Shown piece after piece: positions 1 through 8,096 of a DNA stretch of 38,579 nt. The DNA comes from Clostridia bacterium (GTDB lineage: Bacteria > Bacillota > Clostridia > Christensenellales > CAG-138). The translations under genes and the position numbers were made by a program. Below the pieces are notes generated by a model. It saw nothing but the letters and a program-made list of their open reading frames with translations, was not told where the DNA came from and did no database searches. Each line of letters opens with the position of its first letter. The first letter of the stretch is position 1. The stretch is taken from NCBI GenBank assembly GCA_030533005.1, contig JAUNJX010000020.1:1-38579 (forward strand), written 5' to 3'.

Positions 1-2
1 CG

Positions 3-164
3 ATGTGCATGAGCGGCCTTGTAGGCGGCTTCGTCGTAATGGTTGCGGATATTTTGGCGCGCATACTCTACAGCGCCGAGCTGCCCATCTCCATACTGAC
101 CACAGTAATCGGCGTGCCGATCCTGCTGTATTTTATGTGCAAGCGCGGGAGGGATCGTACATGA
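3..164 (+). CDS. FecCD/BtuC-type ABC importer permease, C-terminal fragment
   Basis: The window opens inside this gene; only about the last 53 residues are present. The readable frame starts at base 3 and ends at the TGA at 162-164. The tail reads as a hydrophobic helix with the features of FecCD-type permease C-termini: GGFVVMVADILAR, then AELPISILTTVIGVPILLYFM and a short basic end. This family forms the membrane channel of type II importers for siderophore iron, cobalamin, haem or molybdate/tungstate. The stop overlaps the start of the ATPase gene (ATGA at 161-164), so the two are translationally coupled and belong to one transporter. The binding protein, if present, lies left of the window. 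The substrate cannot be determined from this fragment. Confidence 0.8.
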   Translation: MCMSGLVGGFVVMVADILARILYSAELPISILTTVIGVPILLYFMCKRGRDRT

Positions 165-934
165 GCGAGCTTTTCCGTCTTGACGGCATGCGCGTTTCCT
201 ACGGGAAGCGGGAGATCATACATAACGTGAGCCTGCATATTCAAGCGGGCGAATTCTGTGCGCTTCTGGGTCTTAACGGAAGCGGCAAGACCACCATACT
301 CCATGCGGCCTGCGGGTTGATTCCCATGGCGGGTCATTGTATGATAGACGCACAGGATTGCACCGCGCTGCACGAAAGAAAACGCGCGCAGTTGATCTCC
401 TTTATCCCGCAGACCTGCGGCTTAAGCGGCGGAAAGACCGCTTTGGAGGTCGTGCTGATGGGCTTCAACGCGCGATTGGGGCTGCTGGAATCTCCCTCGG
501 CCGCGCAAAAAGCGCAAGCGCTGCACGCGCTTGACAAGCTTGGCTGCGCAGAGTTTGCGCAGGCGGACTTTGGGGCGTTAAGCCAAGGGCAGCGCCAGCT
601 TGTCATCCTCGCGCGCTGCATCGTGCAGGATACGCCCGTCATGCTCATGGACGAGCCGGACAGCGCCCTTGATTTTCTCAACCGCCATATGGTGCTTGAA
701 AAGATACAAACGCTCATCAAGGCGGAGAACCGCGCGGGGCTGATCACGCTGCACGACCCCAATTTCGCCATGGCCTATTGCGATAGACTCCTGCTGCTGC
801 GTGACGGCGCGCTCACGGCGGAGCTTGACATGCGCACGGTGGATGCTGTGGAGGTGCGCGAAAAGCTCTCGCTGATCTACGGCGCTATCGAGCTTCTGCC
901 GCACAAAAACAGCTATTTGATGGGCAAGGCATAA
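161..934 (+). CDS. ATP-binding protein of a FecCD-type (iron/cobalamin/oxyanion) ABC importer
   Basis: A 257-residue nucleotide-binding subunit that would power the permease encoded just upstream. It shows a Walker A loop (GLNGSGKTT), an ABC signature (LSQGQRQ), a Walker B box followed by the catalytic Glu (VMLMDEPDSALD) and an H-loop (ITLHDPN). Length and architecture fit FepC/BtuD-like ATPases. The ATG at 161 was chosen because it overlaps the permease stop as ATGA and has GGGAGG a few bases upstream; the open frame extends further left but reads through permease sequence. A gap of 24 bp with a good ribosome-binding site separates it from the AOR-like gene, so they probably share a transcript. 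Known FecCD-type importers include molybdate/tungstate carriers, which would suit an AOR neighbour, but that link is inference. Confidence 0.88.
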   Translation: MSELFRLDGMRVSYGKREIIHNVSLHIQAGEFCALLGLNGSGKTTILHAACGLIPMAGHCMIDAQDCTALHERKRAQLISFIPQTCGLSGGKTALEVVLMGFNARLGLLESPSAAQKAQALHALDKLGCAEFAQADFGALSQGQRQLVILARCIVQDTPVMLMDEPDSALDFLNRHMVLEKIQTLIKAENRAGLITLHDPNFAMAYCDRLLLLRDGALTAELDMRTVDAVEVREKLSLIYGAIELLPHKNSYLMGKA

Positions 935-958
935 CACCCTTTTACGGAGGAAAAACCT

Positions 959-2515
959 ATGGCTTCTGTTTTGATCGCGGATCTTACGGCGCAGGCTGTC
1001 AGCCGCGCCCCCGCGCCCGCGCTGCATTACGGGCGGGGCTTGGCCGTGTCGCTGCTTGCACAGCACACGCCCGCGCATTGCCCGCGCCTGTCGAGCGAAA
1101 ACGCGTTCGTGATAGCACCGGGGCTCTTGACCGGCACGCCCGTGCCCTGCGCGACCCGCGCGAGCGTCGTCGCAAGGGCGGAGGGGCATAGCGGCCTCGC
1201 CGTGACCAACATCACGGGCGACCTCCCCCAAAAGCTCGCATCGCTGGACATCGCGGCGATCGTCATCAAGGGAAAGTCAGCGCTGGGCAACGCCGTGCTC
1301 TATATTGACGCGCAAGAAACGCGGCTTTTGCACATGCCCAAGCTGCAAGGCTTATCCTGCGGCGAGATCGTAGCGGCGCTGCGGGAGGATATGGGCACGG
1401 ATTGCGCCATACTCGGCTGCGGCCCCGCTGCGGACATGGCGCTGCCGTTAAGCGGCATATTTACGACCTATCCGGAGGGCACGCCGCGCTTCACCTGCCC
1501 GCGCAGCAGCTTTGGCGACGTGCCGGGCAGCAAAGGGCTGCGCGCCATCGTGATCAAATACGATCATTACTTCGATGCACCCTGTGCCCACCGCGCGAGC
1601 CTGCAAGCCGATGGAAAAAGGCTTGCCCAACGCATCCTCCAAGACCCCATCTGCGGGGGCGCGCTGCCGGGGCTTGGCTCCATTACAATACTGCATCTTC
1701 TAAAAAACGGCGGAGCCATTCCCGAAACGCCCCGCCGTGCGCCCGCTTCGCGCCCAAGCGCGGAAGGTCCTATCAACTACTGCTGTGCGCCCATGTGCGC
1801 CATCGGCTGTTTAAACCGTCATGCCGGCAGCGGCGGGCGGCTGTTTGCCGCACCCGAGGAGGCGGAGGTTCGCGCCGCCGTGGGGCATTGCTTTGAAGGG
1901 ATGCTTTCCGAAAGCGAAATGGACGCGCTATCCGCAGCCCTTTCCACAAAGGGCTTGTCCCTAGGGTTAAACGCCACGGAATTCGCATATACGGCGTCCC
2001 TATACATGCAGCTTACCGCAGCGTCCCCCACGCCCTCCCTCATCCTCTCCCTTATGGACGAGGTGGCGCAAGGCACGCTCACAGGGAGGCTTCTGGGCGG
2101 CGGCACCGCAGCGCTTTGCCGCCTCTATCCCAACGACGAGGCCGTGCAGAAGCGCCTGACCCGTCCCGCCGTGCAAAGTGAAAAACAGCATGCCGTCAAG
2201 CTCGCCGTCATCAGCGAGGCGCTTCGAGACGTCGACGATATGGAGCGGCTGTACAGGCAGATATTTTTAATGGAAAACTTAGGTCTTTGCATCTTTTCCT
2301 CCTTTGCACTGCTCAATCACGCAGATACGCTTGCTTTGCTTGCGCGGCTGTACGCGGCCAGGACGGGAGAAGACGCCGATGCCGACAAGCTGCTTTCTTA
2401 CGCGGGAGAGTGCCTCGAAGCAGAAGAAGCGCTTAAAACGCAAGACGCGCTTGCTGGCGCCGGGCACAGCGTGCCCGAGTTTGTTAAGGTTCTATACCGC
2501 TACTTTAGCGCATAA
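959..2515 (+). CDS. Divergent aldehyde:ferredoxin oxidoreductase (AOR)-like protein
   Basis: A 518-residue protein, shorter than the roughly 600 residues usual for tungsten-pterin AOR enzymes, which oxidise aldehydes with ferredoxin. The N-terminal third keeps the family pattern (HYGRGLAVSLLA near residue 23; FVIAPGLLTGT near 50; SLDIAAIVIKGKS near 95). Cysteines C276, C280 and C284 (CAPMCAIGC) plus C444 (NLGLC) match the positions of the [4Fe-4S] ligands, although the first spacing is CX3C rather than the usual CX2C. The two DxxGL(C/D) pterin motifs are eroded: one reads STKGLS near residue 330, the other ENLGLC with Asn in place of Asp. The protein could be an altered-substrate enzyme or a non-catalytic homologue. 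It follows a FecCD-type transporter, and RBS GGAGG precedes the ATG. Confidence 0.72.
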   Translation: MASVLIADLTAQAVSRAPAPALHYGRGLAVSLLAQHTPAHCPRLSSENAFVIAPGLLTGTPVPCATRASVVARAEGHSGLAVTNITGDLPQKLASLDIAAIVIKGKSALGNAVLYIDAQETRLLHMPKLQGLSCGEIVAALREDMGTDCAILGCGPAADMALPLSGIFTTYPEGTPRFTCPRSSFGDVPGSKGLRAIVIKYDHYFDAPCAHRASLQADGKRLAQRILQDPICGGALPGLGSITILHLLKNGGAIPETPRRAPASRPSAEGPINYCCAPMCAIGCLNRHAGSGGRLFAAPEEAEVRAAVGHCFEGMLSESEMDALSAALSTKGLSLGLNATEFAYTASLYMQLTAASPTPSLILSLMDEVAQGTLTGRLLGGGTAALCRLYPNDEAVQKRLTRPAVQSEKQHAVKLAVISEALRDVDDMERLYRQIFLMENLGLCIFSSFALLNHADTLALLARLYAARTGEDADADKLLSYAGECLEAEEALKTQDALAGAGHSVPEFVKVLYRYFSA

Positions 2516-2525
2516 GGAAAGCAGG

Positions 2526-3359
2526 ATGGAAGAAACATATCAGCATTGCCCGAATCTGCGTGATCTTGGCGGTCTGCCCGCGTCAAACGGGCTGCGCGTC
2601 CGCCCCGGCCGGCTACTGCGCGCCGGAGCGCTTTGGCAGATGACGGCGCAGGAATGCGCGGCGCTCAGGTCTATTTTGGCCGTATTCGACCTGCGCAGCG
2701 AAAACGAGCGGCAATATCATCCCGATCCGCCGCTGCCCGGCGCACGGTACATCCCCATTTCCGTGACCGAAAGCGGCAGGCGGGAATATGTGCAAAGCAA
2801 GCGCACCATGGAGGACAAGGTGCAGGACATCCTCGCGGGCTATGCACGGCACGAACCCATCGCATCGCTTCGCATGACGGACGTTTACCGCCGTATGATC
2901 CTGTCCCCGGAAATGAAGCGCTGCTTGCAAACCATCCTCCGCATACTCGCCAATGAACCCCAAGGCGCGGTGCTGTTTCACTGCGCCGCGGGCAAGGATC
3001 GCACGGGCGTGGTGGCGGCTGTGCTGCTAAGGCTGCTCGGCGTATCCGACGAGATCATCTTTCAGGATTATCTGTATACGAACAAAGCCCTCTCCCACGA
3101 GCTGGAGAGAGCCGAACGCCTTGCGCTTGCCGCTTCGCATGACCCCGCCGCCGCCTTTTACGCAAAGGGCTTCTTCGCGGCCTGCCCCTGCTGGCTTTTT
3201 GCGGCGCTCTCCACGATGGACAGCCGCTTTGGCAGCGCCGAGGGCTATATTCTTCACTGTACGGACATAACGCCCGACGAGCTTACGCGTTTTCGGAATA
3301 GCTGTCTTGTGTCAACGGACGCTGCCGCTTATCCAGCTTCAACAGCAAAAGCAGAGTAA
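2526..3359 (+). CDS. Tyrosine-protein phosphatase, PTP superfamily (Y_phosphatase3 type)
   Basis: A 277-residue protein with the CX5R active-site loop HCAAGKDRTG (Cys153 nucleophile, Arg159 phosphate-binding). The N-terminus NLRDLGGLPASNG followed by RPGRLLRAGAL and FDLRSENER is the typical opening of the MptpB/LipA-like PTP family, whose members act on phosphotyrosine and sometimes phosphoinositides. No signal peptide is visible, so it is probably cytoplasmic. The ATG at 2526 was preferred because it lies 10 bp after the AOR stop with AGG-rich sequence just upstream and the family motif starts there; the open frame runs much further left inside the AOR gene. The last 77 bp overlap, tail to tail, with the permease gene on the other strand. 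The physiological substrate is unknown. Confidence 0.87.
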   Translation: MEETYQHCPNLRDLGGLPASNGLRVRPGRLLRAGALWQMTAQECAALRSILAVFDLRSENERQYHPDPPLPGARYIPISVTESGRREYVQSKRTMEDKVQDILAGYARHEPIASLRMTDVYRRMILSPEMKRCLQTILRILANEPQGAVLFHCAAGKDRTGVVAAVLLRLLGVSDEIIFQDYLYTNKALSHELERAERLALAASHDPAAAFYAKGFFAACPCWLFAALSTMDSRFGSAEGYILHCTDITPDELTRFRNSCLVSTDAAAYPASTAKAE

Positions 3360-4986
3360 CATAACTGATACCGATCACGATTACGCCCAGCGCCATGGAC
3401 ACGCCGATGTTGAATTCGTGTATATTCAGCACCATGGAGATGGAGATGGGTCTGTTATGTACGCCGTAGAGCAACGCGGAAACCGTATACTCGCCCATCG
3501 TGCGAATAAAGACCAGGATGCCGCCCGCGGCAATGCCCGGCGCGATCCCCGGCAGCACGACGCGCAGAACCGTAAGAAAGGGCGACGCGCCAAGACTTCT
3601 GGACGCATCCTCAAGGACAGGATTAAAGCTGTCCATCGCCGTATCGTTTGCGCTTAGAAGCAACGGCAGGGCGATGATGATATAGGCTATGGGCAGGATG
3701 GAAAAACCGCCGATCAGCGCCTGACCAAAGGCAAAGATGCTTTTTGTGTTGAAGGCGTTGATCATGTTGACGCCGATCACGCTTACCGGCATACACCATG
3801 GCAGAAGCATGATGCTTTTTGCCATTCTGCTCCACACGCCACGCTGCCGCCATGAAAGATAGGATACCGGAACGGTGAGTAAAAGCCCTCCGCCCACCGC
3901 CATAAACGACATCTTCAAGCTGTTGATAAGCGGCTTCAAAAACCGCGCGCTATGGAATATGTTGGAGAAGTTCTCAAGCGTCAGCTCACACGGGAAAATG
4001 TCCGTCATAATAGAGTGGGTCGTGTTGAAGGACATATATAGGATGCCCGCAATGGGAATAACGACCATGAACACCTGCAAGCCCATGAGAACATGAAAAA
4101 GAGCCCTGCGAGCCGAGCCTTGTCGCTGCGGCATCAACGGCGTTGCGCGTACCGCTCTTGTGTAAGTGCAGCGCTTTTTATAGTATTCGAGCAGCAGCAT
4201 AACGGACGCGCTCATGAGAAGCAGCATCAGCACCTGTACGGACGCCACATCCATATAGTTATTGGCCTTGGATCTTACGATCTGCGTACTAAGCACCTTG
4301 AATCCTCCGCCAATCAGGTTTGGCGCGGAAAACGCGCCGACGCCCGAGGCGAAGGTCATCGTAGCCGATGTGATAAGCGCCGGCCGAACGGTAGGAAGTA
4401 TCACGTCCTTACAGATTTTCCATTTTCCCGCGCCAAGGCTCGCAGCCGCCTCCACGGCTGAATAGTCCACATACCGCAGCGCCACGGAAACATTCATGTA
4501 AAAATAGACGTATTGCGTATAGGTAATGACAAACAGAATGCCCGGCAACCCGCTAAAGCCGAACAACGGCGTATCCCTGTGCAGCAGCAGCTCTATCAGC
4601 TTTGTAACGATACCGCTTTCGCCGTATAGCTGCACAAATGCGATCACGATGATCACGCCCGGTATCATCATCGGGCTTAACAAAATGATATGGAGCAGCC
4701 TTTTCATGCGCGGCGCGCAAAAGGTCATATATCCCGCCAGCGCAGAGCCCAGCACGCCGCAGCAAAGGACAGATCCAACGCCCAGCAGGGCTGTGTTTCT
4801 GATGACCTGCAAATGATTGGGATTGCTCACATATTCCCTAAAAACCGACAGGGTAAAGCCACCTTCGCCGTGAAACGCCTGCATGACGGTGTTGAGCAAG
4901 GGATAGAGAATATAACCCGATAATAGAAAAAACAGGCATGCGTAAAACAAAGCACTTTTGTATCGATCGTATTTCAGCTTTTTCAT
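3283..4986 (-). CDS. Fused two-domain ABC importer permease (iron/phosphonate/hexose-phosphate type)
   Basis: A 567-residue membrane protein with two tandem binding-protein-dependent permease domains, each with about six helices. The EAA loops are visible as EAAASLGAGKWKICKDVILP near residue 195 and EDASRSLGASPFLTVLRVVLP near residue 480. Such fused permeases are typical of FbpB/AfuB/PhnU-like importers, so a single polypeptide supplies the whole channel. The ATG at 4986 overlaps the ATPase stop as ATGA; an in-frame ATG 12 bp upstream (4998) is the alternative. It is the last gene of the minus-strand cluster PHP, binding protein, ATPase, permease. Its 3' end overlaps the phosphatase gene on the plus strand by 77 bp. 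Substrate undetermined. Confidence 0.88.
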   Translation of the reverse strand: MKKLKYDRYKSALFYACLFFLLSGYILYPLLNTVMQAFHGEGGFTLSVFREYVSNPNHLQVIRNTALLGVGSVLCCGVLGSALAGYMTFCAPRMKRLLHIILLSPMMIPGVIIVIAFVQLYGESGIVTKLIELLLHRDTPLFGFSGLPGILFVITYTQYVYFYMNVSVALRYVDYSAVEAAASLGAGKWKICKDVILPTVRPALITSATMTFASGVGAFSAPNLIGGGFKVLSTQIVRSKANNYMDVASVQVLMLLLMSASVMLLLEYYKKRCTYTRAVRATPLMPQRQGSARRALFHVLMGLQVFMVVIPIAGILYMSFNTTHSIMTDIFPCELTLENFSNIFHSARFLKPLINSLKMSFMAVGGGLLLTVPVSYLSWRQRGVWSRMAKSIMLLPWCMPVSVIGVNMINAFNTKSIFAFGQALIGGFSILPIAYIIIALPLLLSANDTAMDSFNPVLEDASRSLGASPFLTVLRVVLPGIAPGIAAGGILVFIRTMGEYTVSALLYGVHNRPISISMVLNIHEFNIGVSMALGVIVIGISYVTLLLLLKLDKRQRPLTQDSYSENA

Positions 4987-5960
4987 CGACCATTCCATAA
5001 CCGCATATACACACGGCTTCCTGTCGAAAAAGCATCGCCGTCCCCACGGTTGAGCGCAACGACCCGGTATATGTCGTTCGCGCTCTTTACGGTATAACGG
5101 CAGCACGAGCCATCAAAGAGCACATGATCAACGATCACGGGAATACCGTCCACACCCTCTCCGGATAAAACGAGCTGTTCCGGGCGCACAAGCCGGCTCG
5201 CTTGCGCGTCCAGCCCCAAATCCGCCGCGTCCGCCGGTGAAAGGCGATTGATCGTGCCGACAAACTGCGCAACGAATTCATTTTCCGGATGATCATAGAT
5301 CTGCCGCGGGCTTCCCACCTGCTGCACCGTCCCGTGATCCATCACGGCGATGCGCTGCGAGATACCAAGCGCCTCCTGCTGATCGTGCGTAATAAACAGC
5401 GTCGTTACACCCGTTTGCCGTTGGATGTCCTGCAGCTCCTGCCGCATGCGCGCGCGCAGCGCAACGTCAAGATTGGACATAGGCTCGTCCAAAAGCAGCA
5501 TGCGCGGGCTTATGATCAACGCGCGTGCAATGGCGACGCGCTGCTGCTGTCCGCCCGAAAGCGCATCGATCTTGCGCGAACGATAGTCTTCCATGCCCGT
5601 CAGCGCAAGAAAACGGTCGCACCTTTTCTCTATTTCGGCTTTGTCCAGCTTTTGCAGCCGCAGGCCGTAGGCAATGTTTTCCTCCACCGTCATATTGGGA
5701 AACAATGCATAGTTTTGAAACACCACGCCCATGCCGCGCTTCTCCGGCGGCTGCCGCGTAATATCCTCGCCATCGATGATAACGCTTCCCGCCGTAGGCT
5801 GCAAAAAGCCTGCGATGATCCGCAGCATCGTCGTTTTACCGCAGCCCGAGGGCCCTAAAAGCGTAAAAAGCTCGCCGTGCTTGATCTCCAAAGAAACATT
5901 TTGCAGCGCGTAGGTATCCCCGTATTTGTGAGAGATGTTTTCTAAAACGATGCTTTGCAT
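4983..5960 (-). CDS. ATP-binding protein of an FbpC/PotA-type ABC importer
   Basis: A 325-residue ATPase with Walker A (GPSGCGKTT), signature (LSGGQQQRVAIARAL), Walker B (MLLLDEPMSNLD) and H-loop (FITHDQQEA). A C-terminal extension of about 90 residues (from FVGTINRLSPAD onward) corresponds to the regulatory TOBE-like domain of the PotA/FbpC/PhnT class. It energises the fused permease encoded immediately downstream, with which it shares an ATGA overlap, and works with the lipoprotein encoded upstream. The start is ATG at 5958-5960 (MQSIVLENISHKYGD). A strong hairpin lies in the 86-bp space to the binding-protein gene and may set the ratio of binding protein to ATPase. Confidence 0.92.
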   Translation of the reverse strand: MQSIVLENISHKYGDTYALQNVSLEIKHGELFTLLGPSGCGKTTMLRIIAGFLQPTAGSVIIDGEDITRQPPEKRGMGVVFQNYALFPNMTVEENIAYGLRLQKLDKAEIEKRCDRFLALTGMEDYRSRKIDALSGGQQQRVAIARALIISPRMLLLDEPMSNLDVALRARMRQELQDIQRQTGVTTLFITHDQQEALGISQRIAVMDHGTVQQVGSPRQIYDHPENEFVAQFVGTINRLSPADAADLGLDAQASRLVRPEQLVLSGEGVDGIPVIVDHVLFDGSCCRYTVKSANDIYRVVALNRGDGDAFSTGSRVYMRLWNGR

Positions 5961-5984
5961 AAGGCGCTCCTAAACAGCAAATAC

Positions 5985-6006
5985 GGGGAACTCTTTCGGG
6001 TTCCCC
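5985..6006 (-). other. Intercistronic hairpin between binding-protein and ATPase genes
   Basis: GGGGAACTC pairs with GGGTTCCCC (nine positions, one a G-T pair) around a four-base loop. No run of T follows on the minus strand, so it looks like an mRNA-stabilising or attenuating element rather than a full terminator. Such elements are common after highly expressed binding-protein genes. Confidence 0.55.
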
Positions 6007-6046
6007 ACCATGATATAACATTTTTTACCGATGGACAATCGCGCGA

Positions 6047-7180
6047 TCAGTCCTTGGCCACGTTTTTGCCGGTATCGATCACGTCGGTTTCCCACTGCTC
6101 CAGCCATGCAAGCTGATTGCTGCTGATGTTTGCCCAATCGACCGGCAGCGCCTTATACTCGGTCTGCATCCATGCGGGGCAATCCGGCAGGGCGGCGCTC
6201 AGGGTAGGCGTGCGGCTGAACTGGTTTGCAAGCATGGCCTGCACCTCTTTGCTGCCGGCAAACTCCACAAAGGCCGCGGCCGCATTGGGATGGGGCGCGT
6301 TGTTGAGGGCGGCGATGCAGTCGGTAAGCACCACGGAGCCGCTTGCCGCGTCGATGATCTCAAAGGGCATTTCATTCTTGTCCCGGTTGGTCACGATGTC
6401 GCTAAGCACAGCCCAGGATACGGCGGCCTCGCCCTTGCCCAGCGCCGCATACATCATGCTGCCGCTGTTATAATAACCCTTGACGTTCACATCCAGGTCC
6501 TTCAGATACTGCCACGCGGCGTCCTCGCCCGCGCTTGCGGTATTGAAATCGATCAGATTGCAGATGGTGGAGCGCATGGAGGAGGAAAGGGAATCACGCA
6601 CCACGATCTTGTCCTTGTATTCCGGCTTGGTAAGATCCGCCCAATCCTTGGGAGCTTCTTCAGCCGTCATGACGTCCTTGTTGTAGAAAAGCAGAACGGG
6701 CGTCTTGATGGTGCCGTACCAATAGCCTTCGGCGTCCTTGAACAAGGGATCCAGCTCCGCGCCCCAGCTCGGGGTGGTCGCCGCGAACAAGCCTTCGCCC
6801 TTGAGGATGGTATGGGTAGCGCTGTCGCCGCCGTACATGATATCCGCCTGCGGATTCTCCTTCTCGCTTCTTACGCGATCCGCAAGCTCGCCCTTTAGGT
6901 TGATGCTCTCGACCTTGACGCCGGTTTTCTCCTCAAAGGCTTTTGCGACGACTTCCAGCAGTTCCTCGGAATGCGTCGAATACACCACCAGCGTGTCCTC
7001 AAGCTCTGCGGCTTCCTCGGCGGCGGGGGCTTCTTCTGCTGCGGGCGCTTCCGCAACCGGGGCTTCCGTCGCTGCGGGCGCCTCCACAGCGGGGGCGGCA
7101 GGCGCTTCGGGGGCGGCGCTGCAAGCCGTAACGGAAAGCAGCATCATGAACGCCAACAAAATGGGTATCAGTTTCTTCAT
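6047..7180 (-). CDS. Lipoprotein substrate-binding protein, FbpA/AfuA/PhnS-like
   Basis: A 377-residue extracellular solute-binding protein. Residues 1-20 form a lipoprotein signal peptide with lipobox LLSVTAC (Cys20 lipidated), followed by a Pro/Ala/Glu-rich linker to about residue 62. The folded part starts with LEDTLVVYSTHSEELLEVVAKAFEEKTG, the usual beginning of the Fe3+/aminoethylphosphonate/hexose-phosphate group of binding proteins, with DIMYGGDSATHTILKGEGL shortly after. It would deliver substrate to the ATPase and fused permease encoded downstream. The adjacent PHP phosphoesterase gives a weak hint of a phosphorylated organic substrate, as known for AfuABC, but iron cannot be excluded. 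The ATG at 7180 has AAGGAG a few bases upstream. Confidence 0.87.
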   Translation of the reverse strand: MKKLIPILLAFMMLLSVTACSAAPEAPAAPAVEAPAATEAPVAEAPAAEEAPAAEEAAELEDTLVVYSTHSEELLEVVAKAFEEKTGVKVESINLKGELADRVRSEKENPQADIMYGGDSATHTILKGEGLFAATTPSWGAELDPLFKDAEGYWYGTIKTPVLLFYNKDVMTAEEAPKDWADLTKPEYKDKIVVRDSLSSSMRSTICNLIDFNTASAGEDAAWQYLKDLDVNVKGYYNSGSMMYAALGKGEAAVSWAVLSDIVTNRDKNEMPFEIIDAASGSVVLTDCIAALNNAPHPNAAAAFVEFAGSKEVQAMLANQFSRTPTLSAALPDCPAWMQTEYKALPVDWANISSNQLAWLEQWETDVIDTGKNVAKD

Positions 7181-7227
7181 GTGTTTTTTCTCCTTTAATG
7201 TGTTCTATGGGAAAATGCTTCAACGCC

Positions 7228-7839
7228 TTACAGCGCTCGAAATCCAGAAAGGCACACCGGCCTGCACGCTTGGGTCTTTATCGCCTCCACAAGCTGCGCG
7301 GTCGTCGTAAAATGACCCGGTATCTCCGTAGCATATAATCCAACCTGCACGGTGGTATGCGCGTCGCTCGCGCCAAAGGGCTTAAGCCCCGCCTTTTTAC
7401 AGGTTTGCAGCGCCATTTGGTTTTCAAGCGGCGTGGTGCTGCCGTTATACACCTCCGCGCCCAGAAGGTTTTGCAGCGTGAACAGTAAATCGCCAAGCCC
7501 ACGGCTGTTGCTTCTATAAGGATGCGCCGCGATGCACACGCCGCCCTGCGCCGTTACATAATCGATAAATGCCTGTGCAGAAAGATGCGGCGCGGGAAGA
7601 TCGTCAATGCCAAAGGCTACGATGTCGCCTTCAAGCGCAAGGTATTCTACGCCGACAAAGATGGGAAAGTTCTCCTCTTGCGCTAGGCGCGCCGCATACG
7701 CGGCCAAGCCTATCGCATCGTGATCCGTAATGCAGACGGCGTCCAATCCTTTGCGCTTTGCCTCAGTCACGATCTCACGCAAATTCATTTTGCTGTCGCC
7801 AGAAAAGGTTCTCTCGTGCAAATGCGTATCTATAATCAA
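7228..7839 (-). CDS. PHP-domain metal-dependent phosphoesterase
   Basis: A 203-residue single-domain PHP protein. Metal-binding motifs are visible in order: DTHLHERTFSGD (residues 4-15), ITDHDAIGL near 38, a Glu in GVEYLALEGD, HPYRSN near 99 and the late GASDAHTT near 160. Members of this family hydrolyse phosphomonoesters or phosphodiesters using two or three divalent metals. The reading frame begins with a TTG at 7839; GGGAG lies about nine bases upstream and the PHP motif starts at residue 4, so no earlier start is needed. It is 47 bp upstream of the binding-protein gene on the same strand and, with a good promoter ahead of it, is probably the first gene of the importer operon. The substrate is unknown. 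Confidence 0.85.
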   Translation of the reverse strand: MIIDTHLHERTFSGDSKMNLREIVTEAKRKGLDAVCITDHDAIGLAAYAARLAQEENFPIFVGVEYLALEGDIVAFGIDDLPAPHLSAQAFIDYVTAQGGVCIAAHPYRSNSRGLGDLLFTLQNLLGAEVYNGSTTPLENQMALQTCKKAGLKPFGASDAHTTVQVGLYATEIPGHFTTTAQLVEAIKTQACRPVCLSGFRAL

Positions 7840-7900
7840 CGCGTCGTTCTCCCGCTCGTTTTCAATCGTCTTACTTTACATGCCTCGGCATATCTATGCC

Positions 7901-7929
7901 TTTATACCATAACGCCCTTTGTTTCTCAA
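7901..7929 (-). promoter_or_regulatory. Sigma-A-type promoter of the PHP-ABC importer operon
   Basis: On the minus strand, TTGAGA (7924-7929) and TATAAA (7901-7906) are separated by exactly 17 bp. The predicted start is about 55 bp upstream of the TTG of the PHP gene. The rest of the divergent gap up to the HAD gene (7930-8096) shows no gene, only T-rich stretches. Confidence 0.6.
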
Positions 7930-8096
7930 ATTGAAGTATTCGATATCGCTTCGCTTTCATTGAAAAAATAAGAAACAACAGACGCGCCCTTTCCTTTTGA
8001 TTTTTTCTCTTTCCCGCACAAAGAAAATCTGCTAGACTTGATTACGCGCAGACGTTTTTTCGCTGCGCAAGTATGACCGCAAAGGATGGATACGCC

